Positions 25,752 through 35,495 of a stretch of 64,000 nucleotides of DNA are shown here, in pieces (the first letter of the stretch is position 1; the number at the start of each line of letters is the position of its first letter). Under the pieces are notes generated by a model. The model ran no database searches. It saw only the letters and a list, made by a program, of their open reading frames with translations, and was not told the DNA's origin. Source of the DNA: an uncultured Eubacteriales bacterium (GTDB lineage: Bacteria > Bacillota > Clostridia > Oscillospirales > CAG-272); assembly GCA_958352145.1 (NCBI GenBank), contig CATWNM010000001.1, positions 1 through 64,000 of the forward strand, given 5' to 3'. The position numbers were made by a program, and so were the translations under genes.

Positions 25752-25829
25752 TGGGGTGACTGATGGGATTCGAACCCACGACCTCCAGGGCCACAACCTG
25801 GCGCTCTAACCAACTGAGCTACAACCACC
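25752..25829 (-). tRNA. tRNA-His (GTG)
   Basis: On the reverse strand the cloverleaf folds fully: acceptor GTGGTTG/CAGTCAC with two G-U pairs, D-arm GCTCAGTTGGTTAGAGC, anticodon stem CCAGG/CCTGG with loop TTGTGGC, and T-arm GTGGG TTCGAAT CCCAT. The extra G-1 opposite C73, the identity mark of tRNA-His, is encoded, as is the CCA end (25754-25752). Confidence 0.95.
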
Positions 25830-25854
25830 GTTTTCCCCCGCTATTGCAGGGTAA

Positions 25855-25931
<77 letters not shown>

Positions 25932-25954
25932 ATACACCCGCCGCAACGCTTGAT

Positions 25955-25983
25955 ATTATATCATTCGTCCGGCGGCTTGTCAA
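25955..25983 (-). promoter_or_regulatory. tRNA promoter
   Basis: Consensus TTGACA (25983-25978), 17-bp spacer and TATAAT (25960-25955) on the reverse strand, 24 nt before the tRNA-Arg gene. Confidence 0.85.
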
Positions 25984-26066
25984 TATTTTTTTAAAAATAT
26001 GAACAGAAATTCCGGCACATCTTTCCAAGACGGACAAGATACCGGATACCATCATCGCTCCGCTTG

Positions 26067-26561
26067 CTATTTTTCAAAGATAATAGGCAGGCACAGCGCA
26101 TGCGAAGCGCGGATAAAATCATCCGGAGACAACAAAATCTGCGAGCCGATGCGTCCGCCGGAAACCATAATCATATCAAACAGCACGCAGGTTTCATCGA
26201 TCACCGTGGGGTAATCCTTTTTCATGCCGATGGCCGTGCAGCCGCCGCGGATATAACCGGTAACTTTTTGCAGATCCCGTACCGGAATCAGTTCTACGGA
26301 TTTTTCACCCACCGCTTTGGCCGCGGCTTTCATATCCAGTTCTTCGGCTACCGGAATCACAAAGACGAAATACCCGCCGCCTTTTCCGGCCGCAACCAGC
26401 GTCTTGAAGGTGCTCTCGCGCGGCGCGCCAAGCCGGTCCGCAAGGCTGACGCCATCTGTAAACTCGCCGCCCTCATACGTCCGCACCTCATATGGAATCT
26501 CCAGCGTATCCAAAATACGCATGGCATTGGTTTTTATGTCCTTTTCCCTGTCTTTCGCCAT
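26067..26561 (-). CDS. ybaK: Cys-tRNA(Pro) deacylase, YbaK/EbsC family
   Basis: 164 residues, one YbaK domain. Typical segments are STFKTLVAAGKGGGYFVFVI (about residues 50-69, with the conserved Lys), the core LQKVTGYIRGGCTAIGMKKD and the terminal ILLSPDDFIRAS. The enzyme removes cysteine mischarged on tRNA-Pro. It lies 11 nt downstream of the SGNH hydrolase gene and is probably co-transcribed with it and the radical SAM gene. Confidence 0.88.
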   Translation of the reverse strand: MAKDREKDIKTNAMRILDTLEIPYEVRTYEGGEFTDGVSLADRLGAPRESTFKTLVAAGKGGGYFVFVIPVAEELDMKAAAKAVGEKSVELIPVRDLQKVTGYIRGGCTAIGMKKDYPTVIDETCVLFDMIMVSGGRIGSQILLSPDDFIRASHALCLPIIFEK

Positions 26562-26572
26562 ACAGCGTCCCT

Positions 26573-27571
26573 CTATTTCCGAAACCCGGCTTGCTCCATC
26601 GCGGCAATCAGATGATGCGTATACAGCCCAAACCCCATGGTATTCGGATGCAGGCCGTCGGAATAAAAATCCGCGATATTCGGCACAAGCGTCCGGCCGT
26701 CCACCACCGTCACATTCGAATGCGCGCTGTAAAGCTCGCCCAAAATATCGTATATCGTATCGAACGCCATCCGTTCAGGCCGCACTTTTTGGTCCGCCCG
26801 CCACACCGGCATAATCCCGAAAATCCGGGCATCGGAATATCTGCTGCAAAGCTTATTTATATATGCTTCTGCCGCATCGCGGTATTTTTGCTCGTCTTTT
26901 CCGTACCGTCCCCAGTCATTGGTGCCGTAAGCGACCGTAACCGCGTCCGGCTCAAACGGCAGCGCTTCGTCAATCACGTCCTCTTCAAAATAATGCCCCG
27001 CAATCGACTGGTTCAAACCGTCAGCCTCAAAATATCTCACCACTGACGACGCATAGGACAGCGAGGTGTACCGGGTATCAAACCCCTGCGTAATCGAATC
27101 ACCCAAAAGCAGAATCTTTTTACCCGAAACCGGGACAGGTTCAATGGACGCGCCGTCATCCAGCGTAAAGTTGTAAATTTCCACACCGCAGGTACAGGGC
27201 AGATATACCTGAATCCGGCGGTGTTTTTTTTCCGCAAAGCGATAGACAAAGTGCGTGGATCCCTCTCCGTTCATCATGGTCTTATGCGCAAAAACCATGA
27301 TCCCGTCGGCGTACAGATCAAAGCTCAAAAAAGGACGCGAGCACTGATGCATCGGGAAAAAGTCAAACGCAATCAGACTGCCGTCATAATAAAAATCAAA
27401 ATATTCTCCCACATTGCAGCGCGCACGGGCACCGAAAAATGCCCTATTGCGGTCATAGAGCGCCATTTGATGTTCCGTAAAGCGCGAAAACGCAATACGG
27501 TTCCCCTCTTTTTTACTATAGCCGAGACTGCCGCGAAGCAGCGCTCCTACCTCATCCAACCGTAGAATCAT
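26573..27571 (-). CDS. SGNH/GDSL-family hydrolase with N-terminal beta domain
   Basis: 332 residues. The hydrolase block I is KILLLGDSITQGFDT (about residues 148-162), block III is VAYGTNDWGRYG, and the catalytic Asp-His pair is in YSDGLHPNTMGFGLY. The first 140 residues form a beta-rich domain, as in carbohydrate esterases of this class. No signal peptide, so it probably acts in the cytoplasm on acylated sugars or lipids. It overlaps the radical SAM gene by 20 nt. Confidence 0.8.
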   Translation of the reverse strand: MILRLDEVGALLRGSLGYSKKEGNRIAFSRFTEHQMALYDRNRAFFGARARCNVGEYFDFYYDGSLIAFDFFPMHQCSRPFLSFDLYADGIMVFAHKTMMNGEGSTHFVYRFAEKKHRRIQVYLPCTCGVEIYNFTLDDGASIEPVPVSGKKILLLGDSITQGFDTRYTSLSYASSVVRYFEADGLNQSIAGHYFEEDVIDEALPFEPDAVTVAYGTNDWGRYGKDEQKYRDAAEAYINKLCSRYSDARIFGIMPVWRADQKVRPERMAFDTIYDILGELYSAHSNVTVVDGRTLVPNIADFYSDGLHPNTMGFGLYTHHLIAAMEQAGFRK

Positions 27572-28475
27572 CTGTTTTTTCTCCTTTCAGCAGTACGCCG
27601 GTATAATCGAATTTCGGAATAAAGCTCTCCGCCACGCATTCGCTGTCCTGGATAAACGCGTTTTCAATACCAAGCGATAGCGCAAAATCCACAACCGCAT
27701 CATATTCCGCATCGGTCAGCGCCCGCAAAAGCTCCGGCGCCGCACAGGCGGCAGGCGGCGTGTACTGGCGCATGACCGACAGAATCGCCCGATGGCCGCA
27801 AAGCTCGAACACGCGGGCCAGCACAGCTTTTGAATCCTCCGTACAGCCGGGCAAAACCAAATGACGGACGATAACCCCGCGGCGCAAAAGACCGCCCTGA
27901 TATTTGCACTCCGGCCGCTGGAGCAGCATTTCACAAAGCGCCGCTTCAGCAACCGGCGGATAATCGGGCGCGCCCGAATACCGCATAGCGCGCTTGGCGG
28001 ACATATATTTAAAATCAGTCAAATACACATCAATCAGTCCGCGGAGCATGCGCAGCGTCTCTACGCGCTCGTAGCCGCCGGTATTCCAGACAAACGGCAA
28101 ATCAAAGCCCTGTCCGCGCGCAATGCGGATCGCACCGGCGACCTGCGCGGCATACTGCGTGGGCGAAACCAGATTGATATTATGCGCGCCCATGTCCCGC
28201 AATTCAAAAAAAATCTGCACCAAGCGCGTTTCTGAAATGTCCAGTCCGCTACCGCCGGCGGATATTTCCCGATTCTGGCAATACACGCATTTCAGCGGAC
28301 AATGAGAAAAAAACACCGTGCCGCTTCCATGCGTGCCCGATACCGGTGGCTCCTCCCACATATGAAGCGCCGCACGCGCTACGCGCAGCGCTTTGCCCGC
28401 GCCGCAAAATCCGATTTGTCCGTGTCCGCGGTCGGCGCCGCACTGCCGGGGGCAAAGCATACAATGGTGAGACAT
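27552..28475 (-). CDS. Radical SAM protein, PflA-related (COG1313 type)
   Basis: 307 residues. The N terminus CMLCPRQCGADRGHGQIGFC is a cysteine-rich extension, and the radical SAM cluster motif is SHCPLKCVYCQN (CxxxCxxC). Later segments VWNTGGYERVETLRML and GVIVRHLVLPGCTEDSKAVL are typical of this group, annotated as putative pyruvate-formate-lyase-activating enzymes of unknown substrate. There is no glycyl radical enzyme in the window. Probably first gene of a three-gene unit with the SGNH hydrolase and ybaK. Confidence 0.82.
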   Translation of the reverse strand: MSHHCMLCPRQCGADRGHGQIGFCGAGKALRVARAALHMWEEPPVSGTHGSGTVFFSHCPLKCVYCQNREISAGGSGLDISETRLVQIFFELRDMGAHNINLVSPTQYAAQVAGAIRIARGQGFDLPFVWNTGGYERVETLRMLRGLIDVYLTDFKYMSAKRAMRYSGAPDYPPVAEAALCEMLLQRPECKYQGGLLRRGVIVRHLVLPGCTEDSKAVLARVFELCGHRAILSVMRQYTPPAACAAPELLRALTDAEYDAVVDFALSLGIENAFIQDSECVAESFIPKFDYTGVLLKGEKTDDSTVG

Positions 28476-28706
28476 AGAAATTCAACAAGTACGCTGGATG
28501 AAGACCATACATTCCATGTTTCGCGCAAAACCTTTCCATATATATAATTATAATCAAGATAGTTATCATCCCGCGAATCCAATACAGCAAATGATTACGG
28601 CCGACGCTGAAAGCTTTCAAAATTGAACAAAAGATAGGGCGCAGGCGCTCCTAGCTGTTTATAATAGCACATTTTCATAAATAAATCAATAATTTTTAAA
28701 AATGTA

Positions 28707-28734
28707 TTGACAACAACCCAAAAAATGTTATAAT
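28707..28734 (+). promoter_or_regulatory. Promoter of the MarR-ABC operon
   Basis: TTGACA (28707-28712), 16-bp spacer, TATAAT (28729-28734). Confidence 0.8.
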
Positions 28735-28770
28735 GATTAACGTGTTAATAATTAACACGTTAATCATTAT
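28730..28770 (+). promoter_or_regulatory. MarR operator: 41-bp near-perfect palindrome
   Basis: Arms 28730-28749 and 28751-28770 are perfectly complementary (20 bp each) around A28750; the core is TTAACGTGTTAAT / ATTAACACGTTAA. It covers the -10 box and the start point, so bound MarR would block transcription. Confidence 0.8.
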
Positions 28771-28797
28771 GATGAAAGAGTGAAGGAGGTGTGAAAA

Positions 28798-29289
28798 GTG
28801 CCGTACGATCAAAGCGGCAAACCAACTGCGCGCTGCACAATACATAAATTGCTCTCTACCGTCAAGCTGCACCGTTTCGCTTTTGACGGCATGCGCGAAA
28901 CAACCGGACTCGGCCGAACCGCGCACAGAATGCTCATGCAGATTGCGGATAAGCATGCGCCCTGCTCTCAGACCGAGCTTGCAGAAGCGCTTGAGATCAG
29001 CGCCGCCGCCGTGGCCGTCATGCTGAAGAAACTGGAAACGGACGGGTATGTATGCCGCAAGGTCAATCCCGCGGATACGCGCTTCAACCGTATCGCACTT
29101 ACTGAAAAAGGGGCGAACATTGTGAACAAATCCCACGAGGCGTTCGATGCGATCGACAATGCGATACTGAACGGGTTTTCCGAAGCGGAACTGCTGACGC
29201 TAAACGCCTATATTGACCGGATGCATGAAAACATCCGCGAAGCCTGTAAAAAAGCCAAAAACAAGCATGGAAAGGATGAACGCACTTGA
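28798..29289 (+). CDS. MarR-family transcriptional regulator
   Basis: 163 residues with a GTG start after AAGGAGGTG. Winged helix typical of the family: CSQTELAEALEISAAAVAVM, then LKKLETDGYVCRKVNPADTR with the wing Asp-Arg. The last codons overlap the ABC gene by 4 nt. It is expected to repress its own operon through the palindrome at 28730-28770 and to release it on binding a small molecule. Confidence 0.9.
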   Translation: MPYDQSGKPTARCTIHKLLSTVKLHRFAFDGMRETTGLGRTAHRMLMQIADKHAPCSQTELAEALEISAAAVAVMLKKLETDGYVCRKVNPADTRFNRIALTEKGANIVNKSHEAFDAIDNAILNGFSEAELLTLNAYIDRMHENIREACKKAKNKHGKDERT

Positions 29290-31046
29290 ACAAATGGCTC
29301 AAATATATCAAGCCATATAAAAAATACTTTTTTCTCGGGCCGCTGTGCATGATCGTTGAGGTCATCGGCGAGATCGTGATGCCAAAGCTGTACTCAATCA
29401 TCATCGGCCACGCAGAGGAACATCTAAGCGCCGAGGCGGAAGGATCGGTCTGGTACGTTACAGGCATTGCGGCACTGATGGTTCTTACCGCGCTGTTGAT
29501 GATGGCGGGCGGAATCGGCGGCGCTTATTTCGGCGCAAAAGCCTCTGTAAACTTTGCAAGCGACCTGCGGCTGGACGTATACAAACGGGTGCAGGAATTC
29601 TCCTTCGCCAATATCGACAAATTTCAGACCGGTTCTCTGATTACCCGCCTGACAAACGATGTGACGCAGCTTCAAAATTTCGTCAACATGCTGCTCCGCA
29701 TGTTCTTGCGCGCGCCCGGCATGCTAATCGGCGCGCTGATCATGTGCATCACGCTCAGTCCGCGCCTTGCGCTGATTCTAGCCGTGGCCATCCCGGTGCT
29801 TACCATTCTGCTCGTCTTTGTAGTCAAAGTGGGCTTTCCCCGCTTCGGTGCCATGCAGACAAAAATAGACGCGCTGAACAATACGGTGGGTGAAAATCTG
29901 ACCAACATACGCGTAGTCAAATCCTTTGTTCGGGAAGACTTTGAAAATCAAAAATTCAAAAAGGCCAACGGTGATCTGAAAGAAGCCGGCCTGCGCGCCA
30001 TGAACGTCATGATCTTCACCCAGCCGATCATGATGCTGGTTATGAACCTGACTTCGCTTGCCGTGATTTATTTCGGCGGCAATATGGTTATCGGCGGAAG
30101 TCTGGAAATTCAGGATTTTTCGGCGTTGCTGACCTACATTACGCAAATTCTCATGTCCTTAATGATGGTCACCATGCTCTTTATGATCAGTTCACGCGCA
30201 CTGGCTTCCTCGCGCCGGATTACCGAAGTGCTGGAGGAAAAAATTGATCTTGACGATACGGACGCCGCATATAAAGACAAAAAGGTGGAAAAAGGCGAGG
30301 TCGAATTTAAAAACGTCGGCTTCCGCTATTATAAAAACAGTCCGGACGAGGTTCTAAGCGGGATCAGCTTTAAGATCCGCGCCGGCGAAACGCTCGGCAT
30401 TATCGGCGGCACCGGCAGCGGCAAGACGACGCTCGTGTCCTTGATTCCCCGCCTGTACGATGCAGACGAAGGCGAAATCCTCATCGACGGCATCAATGTG
30501 AAGGACTACAAAATGCATACGCTTCGGGACGGCATCGGTATGGTACTTCAGAAAAATCTTCTTTTTGCCGGCACCATCGAAGAAAATCTTCGCTGGGGGG
30601 ATGAAAACGCCTCTGAAACCGAGCTCAAACAGGCAGCGCAGTTTGCGCAGGCGGATAATTTTATTCAGAGCTTCGGCGACGGCTATACGCATGAGATCGA
30701 ACGCGGCGGCGCCAATGTTTCCGGCGGACAAAAACAGCGGCTGTGCATTGCGCGCGCGCTTCTGAAAAGGCCGAAGATTCTGATCTTAGACGACTCGACA
30801 AGTGCCGTGGACACCGCGACCGAAGCCAAAATCAGAGAAGCGTTCAGAACCAGCCTGAAAGACTCCACCAAAATTATTATCGCGCAGCGCATCTCCTCCG
30901 TTATGGATGCGGACAGGATCCTCGTGCTGGAGGATGGGCGGATCGCCGGCCTTGGCAGTCACGACGAACTTATGCAAAGCTGCGAGGAGTACCGTGAAAT
31001 CTATACGCTGCAGATAGAAAGCAAGGAGGCGGCGGAAAATGGCTAA
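29286..31046 (+). CDS. ABC exporter subunit with degenerate ATP site
   Basis: 586 residues with a TTG start overlapping the MarR stop (TTGA). The N-terminal six-helix exporter domain is followed by an ATPase with Walker A GGTGSGKTT, signature NVSGGQKQR and Walker B ILILDDSTSAVD. The catalytic Glu after Walker B is replaced by Asp, as in the degenerate half of heterodimeric exporters (BmrC/BmrD, TM287/288 type). The partner gene follows with an 8-nt overlap. Likely exports hydrophobic compounds. Confidence 0.88.
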   Translation: MNKWLKYIKPYKKYFFLGPLCMIVEVIGEIVMPKLYSIIIGHAEEHLSAEAEGSVWYVTGIAALMVLTALLMMAGGIGGAYFGAKASVNFASDLRLDVYKRVQEFSFANIDKFQTGSLITRLTNDVTQLQNFVNMLLRMFLRAPGMLIGALIMCITLSPRLALILAVAIPVLTILLVFVVKVGFPRFGAMQTKIDALNNTVGENLTNIRVVKSFVREDFENQKFKKANGDLKEAGLRAMNVMIFTQPIMMLVMNLTSLAVIYFGGNMVIGGSLEIQDFSALLTYITQILMSLMMVTMLFMISSRALASSRRITEVLEEKIDLDDTDAAYKDKKVEKGEVEFKNVGFRYYKNSPDEVLSGISFKIRAGETLGIIGGTGSGKTTLVSLIPRLYDADEGEILIDGINVKDYKMHTLRDGIGMVLQKNLLFAGTIEENLRWGDENASETELKQAAQFAQADNFIQSFGDGYTHEIERGGANVSGGQKQRLCIARALLKRPKILILDDSTSAVDTATEAKIREAFRTSLKDSTKIIIAQRISSVMDADRILVLEDGRIAGLGSHDELMQSCEEYREIYTLQIESKEAAENG

Positions 31047-32934
31047 ACGAACGCTAAACGATCTTCAAAAACAATACAATTCCTATGCCGCGGCCACACA
31101 AAGCAGCCCGATGCGCGGACCGGGCGGTCCCGGCAGGCCCGGCGGACCGGGCGCGCACGGACGAACGGGCGGCTCAAAACCCAAGGGCGATGCAAAAAAA
31201 GTGATCCGGCGGCTGCTCTCGTATATCGGATCATACAAATACCTCCTGCTCGTGGCGTTCGTTTTCCTAATCCTCTCTACGCTTGCAGGTACGGCGGCTT
31301 CCTATCTGCTCCGTCCGATCGTCAATACGTTGGTCGACGGCAGCATGACTGTCTCCGCCCGGGCAGCCTACATCCTAAAAACCGTTTTTCTGCTGCTCGG
31401 CATCTATCTTGCGCAGGTGCTGTTCCAGTATCTGCAGGCCAAACTGATGCTGCGTATTTCTCAAAATGCGATGGAAAAGCTGCGCAACGATCTGTTTGCC
31501 AAGATTCAAAAACTGCCCGTCCGGTTCTTCGATAATGAGAGCCACGGCGAGATCATGAGCCGCTTTACAAACGACGTGGACAACGTCGCTACAATGTTTG
31601 ACAGCACACTGACCAGCTTGATCTCCGGTTCCATCACCCTGATCAGCACCTTTGCCATTATGTGCTATACGAACATTTGGCTGACGCTGATTACCGTAGC
31701 ATTCATTCCGGTATTTATTTTCGGCGGCGGCGCAATCGCCAAGCGGTCTCGCAAATATTATTCCTCGCAGCAAGCGGCGCTCGGCGCAGTAAACGGTTAT
31801 ATCGAGGAAAGCGTTTCCGGGCAGAAAGTCATCAAAGTCTTTAATCATGAGCAAACCTGCACAGAAGAATTTGCGCTGCTGAACGACGATCTGCGCGAAA
31901 AACAGATCTATGCGCAGTTCTATGGCGGTATCATGGGTCCGATCATGGGCAACGCCGGACAGATCAGCTATGCGCTGACCGCCGGAATCGGCGGTATCCT
32001 CTGCCTGACACGCGGCTTTGACATTGGCGGACTTACGATATTTGTCAACTATGCCCGTCAGTTTGCCCGCCCGATCAATGAAATTTCCATGCAGATGAGC
32101 ACGGTTTTCTCCGCATTGGCAGGCGCGGAGCGCGTGTTCAACGTACTGGACCGCTCCGAAGAAGAACCGGACGCGCCGAACGCAGACGACATGCCGCGCA
32201 TGCAGGGATACGTTAAACTCCATGACGTCACTTTCGGCTATGTGCCGGGAAAAACCATTTTAAAGCATATTTCGCTTTACGCAAAACCAGGACAAAAGAT
32301 TGCGTTCGTCGGATCGACCGGCGCTGGCAAAACCACAATTACAAATCTCCTCAATCGATTTTATGATATTGAAGCCGGGGAGATTACGATCGACGACGTA
32401 AATATCCGAGCCATCAAGCGCGACGTGCTTCGCCAAAATATCGCCATGGTGCTTCAGGATACGCATCTTTTTACCGGAACCATCATGGAAAACATCCGGT
32501 ACGGCCGCCTGGACGCAACCGACGGAGAAGTGATCCAAGCCGCAAAAACCGCCAGTGCTCATAGTTTTATTATGCGTCTGGAAAACGGATACGACACGAT
32601 GATCACCGGAGACGGCGCAAACCTGTCTCAAGGACAGCGTCAGCTTTTGAACATCGCGCGCGCCGCTATCTCCAAAGCGCCGATTCTAGTTCTGGATGAA
32701 GCGACAAGTTCAGTAGACACCCGCACCGAACGGCATATCGAGCATGGTATGGACCGCCTGATGCAGAACCGCACCACTTTTGTCATCGCGCACCGTCTTT
32801 CCACCGTGCGGAACGCTAACGCTATCATGGTACTCGAAAACGGCGAAATTATTGAGCGAGGCACGCACGACGAACTTTTGGCGATGAAAGGCCGCTATTA
32901 CGAACTGTATACCGGAAAAAAAGAATTAGACTGA
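31039..32934 (+). CDS. ABC exporter subunit with canonical ATP site
   Basis: 631 residues, the longer partner. After the start comes a Gly/Pro-rich linker (RGPGGPGRPGGPGAHGRTGG, about residues 25-44), then the six-helix domain and an ATPase with GSTGAGKTT, signature NLSQGQRQL and Walker B ILVLDEATSSVD with the catalytic Glu. With the previous gene it makes a heterodimeric type IV exporter with one active site. A terminator follows at 32997. Confidence 0.88.
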   Translation: MAKRTLNDLQKQYNSYAAATQSSPMRGPGGPGRPGGPGAHGRTGGSKPKGDAKKVIRRLLSYIGSYKYLLLVAFVFLILSTLAGTAASYLLRPIVNTLVDGSMTVSARAAYILKTVFLLLGIYLAQVLFQYLQAKLMLRISQNAMEKLRNDLFAKIQKLPVRFFDNESHGEIMSRFTNDVDNVATMFDSTLTSLISGSITLISTFAIMCYTNIWLTLITVAFIPVFIFGGGAIAKRSRKYYSSQQAALGAVNGYIEESVSGQKVIKVFNHEQTCTEEFALLNDDLREKQIYAQFYGGIMGPIMGNAGQISYALTAGIGGILCLTRGFDIGGLTIFVNYARQFARPINEISMQMSTVFSALAGAERVFNVLDRSEEEPDAPNADDMPRMQGYVKLHDVTFGYVPGKTILKHISLYAKPGQKIAFVGSTGAGKTTITNLLNRFYDIEAGEITIDDVNIRAIKRDVLRQNIAMVLQDTHLFTGTIMENIRYGRLDATDGEVIQAAKTASAHSFIMRLENGYDTMITGDGANLSQGQRQLLNIARAAISKAPILVLDEATSSVDTRTERHIEHGMDRLMQNRTTFVIAHRLSTVRNANAIMVLENGEIIERGTHDELLAMKGRYYELYTGKKELD

Positions 32935-32996
32935 TACCGCGTATTACCAGCAAAACTCCACACAATGCGGCTATATGCACAACATAAATTCCTGAC

Positions 32997-33024
32997 CAGG
33001 CGAACAGTGAAAACTGTCCGCCTG
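32997..33024 (+). terminator. Terminator of the MarR-ABC operon
   Basis: CAGGCGAACAGT (32997-33008) pairs with ACTGTCCGCCTG (33013-33024) with one mismatch, followed by ATTGTGTTTTACTTTT. Confidence 0.65.
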
Positions 33025-33225
33025 ATTGTGTTTTACTTTTCAAAACCGGTATTCGAAATTGGTTAGCGGCCTTTGTCCCACAGTGCAGTCCAGCAAAAAT
33101 TTGCTTCAAAAACTACAAAAATCCTGAATTATACATTTTCATTTTTACGGATTATGCTACAATAGAATTGGATCATATTTATGCAGAGATTAAAAACACA
33201 TTGGAAGAAAAGAGGAACACATTAG

Positions 33226-34538
33226 ATGAACCCAACAGAACTTTTTGGTACTGAAAAAATCAGTAAAATACTATTCAAGCTTGCACCGCCTGTCATGCTG
33301 GCTCAGTTGATTCAAGCACTTTATAATATTATTGACAGTTTATTTGTAGGGCGGTATTCTGATTCAGGTCTTACTGCTTTGTCTATCATTTATCCTATAC
33401 AGCTTTTTATGATTGCCTTGGCAGTTGGAACCAGTGTCGGTATCAACACCGTTATGGCGGCAAAGCTCGGTGTAGGCAGTAAAAAGGAAGCAGATGAGTT
33501 TGCTGGTGTAGGAACACCTTGGCAGTTGCCATGTGGTTCTTGTTTTCTTTGATCTGTTGGTTTATCATGCCCGCGTATGCAAGAATGTCTACAAACTCCG
33601 AAGCGGTTATAAATGATGTAATCACATATGGCAGAATCGTATGTGTTTTTAGTTTCGGGTTATTTCTGGAAAGTATCTGGACAAAAGTTCTGCAAGCAAA
33701 CGGTGATATGAAAACTCCTATGGTTGCACAAATTATGGGTGCTATCACGAATATCATTTTGGACCCTCTGCTGATTTTCGGTATGTTTGGGTTTCCGAAA
33801 ATGGGAATTGGCGGTGCTGCCGTTGCAACTGTAGCCGGACAAATCATAGCGGCGTTAATTGTATCAAAAAAGGGATTTCGGAAATCTCCTGCAAAAGAAG
33901 TGTATCCGAGACACATCGCAAAAATATTTCGTCTGGGTGTACCAAATATCCTGATGCAATCGGCATATACCTTTTACATATTAGGACTAAATTTGATTTT
34001 AGCTACATTCTCCGATCAAGCGGTCACAGCGTTGGGACTATATTATAAATGGCAAACATTTTTCTTCATCCCGCTTGGAGCAATGCAGACCTGTATTGTA
34101 CCTATTATCAGCTTCAACTATGCTGCAAGAAACATTGAACGCTGTAAAAAGACTCTGATAACTGCCATCGGCTTTGGGCTTGCACTGATGGCGGTGGGAA
34201 CAATTTGCTTTGTTTCCATTCCGACACAAATGCTGCGGGTATTCACTTTGGATGATCTGGTAATTGAAATCGGACGGATTGGTTTCCGCTTTATTGGAAT
34301 CAGCTTTTTACCGATGGTCACATCCCTAACTTTCCCTGTATTCTTTCAGGCAACAGGTTCCAGCCTGAAAAGCTCCCTTTTGACCGTTATCCGTACTGTA
34401 GCTCTATTTGTACCCTTGGGTTTTCTCTTCGCCCGGCTCGGACTGAATTATTTTTGGTTGACTTTCCCGATAACGGAAGCAATTACCAGTTTGGTTGGCG
34501 CTGTGTATTATCGTCAGTTCCTTGCAAGGAACATTTAA
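33226..34538 (+). pseudogene. MATE-family transporter with a -1 frameshift
   Basis: Two adjoining frames together make one MATE protein of about 437 residues. The first, 33226-33552, reads MNPTELFGTEKISKILF and stays in frame to KKEADEFAGVGTP. The second continues with LAVAMWFLFSLICWFIMP and runs to 34538. The break is near 33516-33520 (ACACCTTGG); one missing base would explain it. There is no slippery heptamer, so programmed frameshifting is unlikely. It may be a recent loss or a sequencing error. Otherwise a normal drug/metabolite efflux protein. Confidence 0.8.
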
Positions 34539-34686
34539 AAAACGAAAAGACGGATGCTGCCAAAGATCAGAATCCTAAAATAAGATATCGTCCGTACAGA
34601 CGTTGACATTGTCATAAGCATACGCACAGTGCAGTTTTTCCTTTTCGGATTGTTTTCTTTTCCTTGCCGATTAGAAAAAATAAAAT

Positions 34687-34752
34687 CGCAACCGCTGGTT
34701 GCGGAAATACCATCCCGCCTTGGTTGCCCGCAACCGCGCTTTATGATACAAT
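34687..34752 (+). promoter_or_regulatory. Promoter and double inverted-repeat operator of the XRE gene
   Basis: TTGCCC (34724-34729), 17-bp spacer and TACAAT (34747-34752). Two palindromes with the same half site are present: CGCAACCGCTGGTTGCG (34687-34703) and GGTTGCCCGCAACC (34722-34735), the second over the -35 box. Probable autoregulation. Confidence 0.6.
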
Positions 34753-34784
34753 GATGGTAACAATACGAAAGGATACCCGCGCTT

Positions 34785-35459
34785 ATGAAATTCAGCAGCC
34801 AATTGGTACATTACCGAAAATCCAAAGGGATGAGTCAGGAGGAACTGGCGGCGCTCGTGGGCGTTTCCCGTCAAGCCGTGAGCAAATGGGAAACGGAAGA
34901 GGCGCTGCCTGATCTGAACAAAGCTATCGCGCTGGCAGAAGCGCTCGGCGTAAGTCTAGACGCGCTTTGCGGAAATGAGACGGCCGTCTCCTATCCTGCG
35001 CCGAAACAAGGCCATTCCGCCGATCAATCAAAGCGGTTCCGTCCGCTGATTGCCGTCGTCTTTTTTCTGCTTCTATGCGGAAGCTTTTTTATGGGGATGC
35101 GCCTTAGCAGCAAACCGGCGCCTGACGTTTCCGTTTTGCCGGAAACCGTTTCAGTCACCGGCGTACAGTTTCATATGAAAGATGGCGCGGTTGCCTATCA
35201 ATTTATACCGAGTATCGTCAGCAGCACATATACCTATCAAATTTCTTTTGTAGGGAACGACGGTTCTTCTTATACTTTTGATGCAGGCTGCAGTGGAGGC
35301 GTCTGTTCCGGCATCGCCGCCGTCGGCGAGGGAATTTATTTGGTAACGGCGCTGATTCGCGACGGCGAGCGCATATGCACCGCGCCGCTTGCTTCGGAAC
35401 TGACCGTTAGCGGCGGCACGGTCACCTGGCTGCCGATCGATGCATCCGGGCAGCGGTAA
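34785..35459 (+). CDS. Membrane-anchored XRE regulator
   Basis: 224 residues. The helix-turn-helix is at residues 5-60: LVHYRKSKGMSQEELAALVG, then VSRQAVSKWETEEALPDL. After a short linker comes one membrane helix (LIAVVFFLLLCGSFFMGMRL, about residues 87-106) and an outer domain of about 115 residues with two Cys (GCSGGVCSG) and beta-rich sequence. The topology suggests direct sensing of an outside signal. ATG is preceded by AAAGGATACC. The outer domain is not recognised. Confidence 0.8.
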   Translation: MKFSSQLVHYRKSKGMSQEELAALVGVSRQAVSKWETEEALPDLNKAIALAEALGVSLDALCGNETAVSYPAPKQGHSADQSKRFRPLIAVVFFLLLCGSFFMGMRLSSKPAPDVSVLPETVSVTGVQFHMKDGAVAYQFIPSIVSSTYTYQISFVGNDGSSYTFDAGCSGGVCSGIAAVGEGIYLVTALIRDGERICTAPLASELTVSGGTVTWLPIDASGQR

Positions 35460-35495
35460 ATCGGCGACGTTTCAGAAACTTCCTTTTACGCAGTA

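Noticed and set aside
33500..33530. Programmed ribosomal frameshift in the MATE gene
   Set aside because: No slippery heptamer and no stimulatory stem follow; a missing base is simpler.
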